Shown piece by piece: positions 6,516 through 7,604 of a DNA stretch of 7,604 bases (position 1 is its first letter; every line of letters starts with the position of its first letter). Location: the NCBI GenBank assembly GCA_018109965.1, contig JAGBFE010000292.1:1-7604 (forward strand). Reading direction: 5' to 3'. The DNA is from Oscillospiraceae bacterium. GTDB taxonomy: Bacteria > Bacillota_A > Clostridia > Oscillospirales > Ruminococcaceae. The notes under the pieces were generated by a model. The model was given only the letters and a program-made list of their open reading frames with translations. It had not been told where the DNA came from and searched no databases. The translations under genes and the position numbers were made by a program.

Positions 6516-6905
6516 TTAAACATCCTGGATGCTGAGTGCACCAACCGGGCATGCTTTTACACAGATGCCACAGGCAGTACATTTGCCTGGTTCGTTGCGG
6601 CCGTCAACATAGTACATAACCTGTTCCGGACAGTAGCCTACGCACATGTAGCAGCCAACACATTCTTTTTTGTTGATCATGTAAACACCGAATTTGTTTG
6701 GTTTGATAACACCGGTGTTACATACTGAAGCACAGATACCGCACTGTGTACATACACGCATTTCAACGTTTGCTTCTTTAGCTGTACCGCTGATACGCAG
6801 GCATGCTTTGGAACGGTCTTCTGTTTTTGTGAAAGCAAGTGCACAAGCTTCTTCGCAGTTGTGACAGCCAACACATAAAGATTCGTCTTTAACTAAGCGT
6901 TTCAA
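6516..6905 (-). CDS. Polyferredoxin with four [4Fe-4S] motifs, electron partner of AOR
   Basis: This 129-residue cytoplasmic protein contains four Cx2Cx2Cx3C motifs: C11/14/17/21, C52/55/58/62, C82/85/88/92 and C109/112/115/119. It also has a lone Cys35. The last two motifs end in CP, as in classical ferredoxins. The first two end in C-Ala and C-Asn. The layout resembles the ferredoxin-like subunits encoded beside AOR-family genes (AorA of aromatic-degrading bacteria, YdhY in enterics). It would carry electrons between the AOR active subunit and an acceptor. The start codon is TTG at 6905, chosen because AAGGGGG stands 8 nt upstream and the first internal Met is residue 49, beyond the first cluster motif. 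It is the first gene of the unit, and 15 nt separate it from the AOR gene. No FAD/NADH subunit is encoded in the window. Confidence 0.92.
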   Translation of the reverse strand: MKRLVKDESLCVGCHNCEEACALAFTKTEDRSKACLRISGTAKEANVEMRVCTQCGICASVCNTGVIKPNKFGVYMINKKECVGCYMCVGYCPEQVMYYVDGRNEPGKCTACGICVKACPVGALSIQDV

Positions 6906-6913
6906 TATAAGTT

Positions 6914-6920
6914 CCCCCTT
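6914..6920 (-). promoter_or_regulatory. Ribosome binding site supporting a TTG start
   Basis: AAGGGGG on the minus strand lies 8 nt before the TTG at 6905. No in-frame ATG is available nearby, so this site decides the start of the polyferredoxin gene. Confidence 0.75.
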
Positions 6921-6958
6921 AATTTATATTGTTTACGTATTAAATATATGGATATATC

Positions 6959-6981
6959 TGCCCTTTCGGACATAATATGTC
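6959..6981 (-). promoter_or_regulatory. AOR leader: palindrome overlapping a GAAA-capped hairpin
   Basis: On the minus strand, GACATATTATGTC (6981-6969) is a perfect palindrome with 6-nt arms around one base, about 8-20 nt after the expected transcription start. It shares GTC with a short hairpin, TGTCC-GAAA-GGGCA (6972-6959), which has a GNRA-type loop and one G-U pair. The first is placed like an operator and the second could form only in RNA. Which of them matters, if either, cannot be told from the sequence. Confidence 0.4.
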
Positions 6982-6995
6982 ATTATTCAAAATAA

Positions 6996-7024
6996 AGTAT
7001 ATCACAGACATTTTTTTATTTCAA
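6996..7024 (-). promoter_or_regulatory. Strong promoter of the polyferredoxin-AOR unit
   Basis: On the minus strand, TTGAAA (7019-7024) and TATACT (6996-7001) are 17 nt apart. TGA directly precedes the -10 box, giving an extended -10 (TGnTATACT). The start point is expected near 6989, leaving a leader of about 84 nt before the TTG start. Both boxes match the sigma-70 consensus at four or five of six positions, consistent with the high-expression codon usage of the genes downstream. Confidence 0.75.
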
Positions 7025-7053
7025 GTAGCCTGATTTTGTACAAAAATGTGCAC

Positions 7054-7089
7054 AAAAGCAAAAGCAGCAGACTGCGGTCTACTGCTTTT
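7054..7089 (-). terminator. Terminator overlapping the end of the MOSC gene
   Basis: The arms AAAAGCAG (7060-7067) and CTGCTTTT (7082-7089) are perfectly complementary. They continue, after one mismatch, into AGAC/GTCT with a 4-nt loop. On the minus strand the stem runs into TTTTGCTTTTG. The TAG stop of the MOSC gene (7079-7081) lies inside the hairpin, so the last codons of the gene are part of its terminator. Confidence 0.75.
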
Positions 7090-7519
7090 TGCACAAATCG
7101 TCATTAACTTTTATTGTTCCGCTTTCTGTTACTTTAAGATATTTGGCGTGGCTGCGCAGCATACAGGGCTTTTTGCCCTGTACAAGCACACATTCCTCAA
7201 AACATTCTTTGCCTGTATGTGAAATTTCCAGCTGCGATGTGCCGCAAACCAGCTTTTCACCACTTTTTAAAGCGGATAAGTCCATATTTTCCACTTCCAG
7301 ATTAGCTTTGTAGCGGTCAAAGCACAATCCTTTTTCGGTCTGTGCTTCCATCCACTCAAGGCTCTGTGAGTCAATTGCTGTCAGCTGTTTTTCACCGCCT
7401 TTTGCAAAGCGGTCCCCCTTTAGACCGCAGTCTACAATACAGTCAGCTTTTTGCACAATTTGAGGTGGAAAATTTTTTTCGACAAAAATTTTAATTTTTT
7501 TGATTTTACCCTTTTCCAT
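7079..7519 (-). CDS. MOSC-domain protein
   Basis: MOSC domains are the C-terminal module of molybdenum cofactor sulfurases. Stand-alone versions are thought to bind or transfer sulfur on molybdenum or tungsten cofactors, although the exact reaction of most is unproven. This 146-residue protein shows GLKGDRFAKGGEKQLTAID (residues 32-50), the R69-Y-K-A-N-L segment, and the motif SHTGKECFEECVLVQG (100-115) with C106 and C110, then C119 in KKPCMLRS. The end GTIKVNDDL (134-142) is the usual last strand of the fold. There is no signal peptide. The ATG lies 3 nt after the stop of the upstream gene, and GAGGA within that gene's last codons serves as ribosome binding site. It therefore shares a transcript with a probable molybdate/tungstate or MoeA-type protein. 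Confidence 0.88.
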   Translation of the reverse strand: MEKGKIKKIKIFVEKNFPPQIVQKADCIVDCGLKGDRFAKGGEKQLTAIDSQSLEWMEAQTEKGLCFDRYKANLEVENMDLSALKSGEKLVCGTSQLEISHTGKECFEECVLVQGKKPCMLRSHAKYLKVTESGTIKVNDDLCKKQ

Positions 7520-7522
7520 AGC

Positions 7523-7604
7523 TTATTCCTCGTCAACATAGACAATTTTGCCTATATTGTCGGCAGAATAACCGCCCAGAGCTTCAAGTTTTGTCTTGAA
7601 TTCA
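7523..7604 (-). CDS. Partial gene: C-terminus of a PBP-like (MoeA-type or metal-oxyanion sensing) protein
   Basis: Only the last 27 codons are in the window; the 5' part lies beyond the right edge. The peptide reads EFKTKLEALGGYSADNIGK and then IVYVDEE. The pattern FKxxLExLGGY-x5-G-x-I/V resembles, from memory of the family, the end of the periplasmic-binding-protein-like domain found at the C-terminus of some MoeA proteins and of some helix-turn-helix regulators that sense molybdate or tungstate. The 3-nt junction with a MOSC gene fits a cofactor role. MoeA otherwise has no gene in this window, so a MoeA fusion is attractive but unproven. The reading frame is certain; the family is a moderate-confidence call from a short tail. 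Confidence 0.6.
   Translation of the reverse strand, partial: EFKTKLEALGGYSADNIGKIVYVDEE

Noticed and set aside
6906..6989. A Moco/Tuco riboswitch in the AOR leader
   Set aside because: A small GNRA-capped hairpin is present, but the leader is short and I cannot recover the multi-stem structure expected of that motif. It is kept only as a leader element worth testing.

Overview
The window looks like part of the chromosome of an anaerobic bacterium that uses tungsten or molybdenum enzymes. All nine genes supported here lie on the minus strand, so the locus is read from right to left. The coding sequences have moderate GC and the spacers are very AT-rich. A dispersed palindromic repeat sits at the left (253-333). 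The gene content, and a resemblance of that repeat to ones I remember from Deferribacterota and some other phyla, suggest a Deferribacterota-like anaerobe. That placement is tentative.

Layout in the direction of transcription. (1) 7604-7060: the last 27 codons of a gene cut by the window edge, probably a periplasmic-binding-protein-like domain as found at the C-terminus of some MoeA or molybdate/tungstate-sensing proteins, followed 3 nt later by a MOSC-domain gene that ends inside a terminator hairpin. (2) 7024-3986: a strong promoter and a leader with a palindrome, then a polyferredoxin with four [4Fe-4S] motifs, a 740-residue aldehyde:ferredoxin oxidoreductase (AOR) family protein and a 65-residue ThiS/MoaD-like sulfur carrier ending in GGG. 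A perfect 13-bp terminator stem closes this unit. (3) 3979-1146: a MoeB/ThiF/HesA-type E1-like adenylyltransferase, moaC, moaA and mogA, with 3-nt, ATGA-overlap and 5-nt junctions. (4) 1065-422: a TetR-family regulator with its own extended -10 promoter and a 16-bp perfect palindrome at the presumed start point. (5) 421-1: no gene, but the palindromic repeat and other small inverted repeats.

The genes make sense together. MoaA and MoaC build cPMP from GTP, MoeB with a small sulfur carrier supplies the dithiolene sulfur, MogA adenylates molybdopterin, and the partial gene and the MOSC protein may act in metal insertion or cofactor sulfur handling. The AOR-family protein is a likely consumer of the pyranopterin cofactor, and the polyferredoxin is its likely electron partner. 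No moaD or moaE of the usual type is visible, so the ThiS-like protein may be the sulfur carrier used here, either for the general pathway or for the AOR only.

The points most worth a second look are the AOR's altered motifs (Cx3Cx3C instead of Cx2Cx3C, and GLVGLC in place of a DxxGLC pterin motif), the pairing of a ThiS-like carrier with the E1 across a terminator, the AOR leader, and the palindrome at the TetR promoter.
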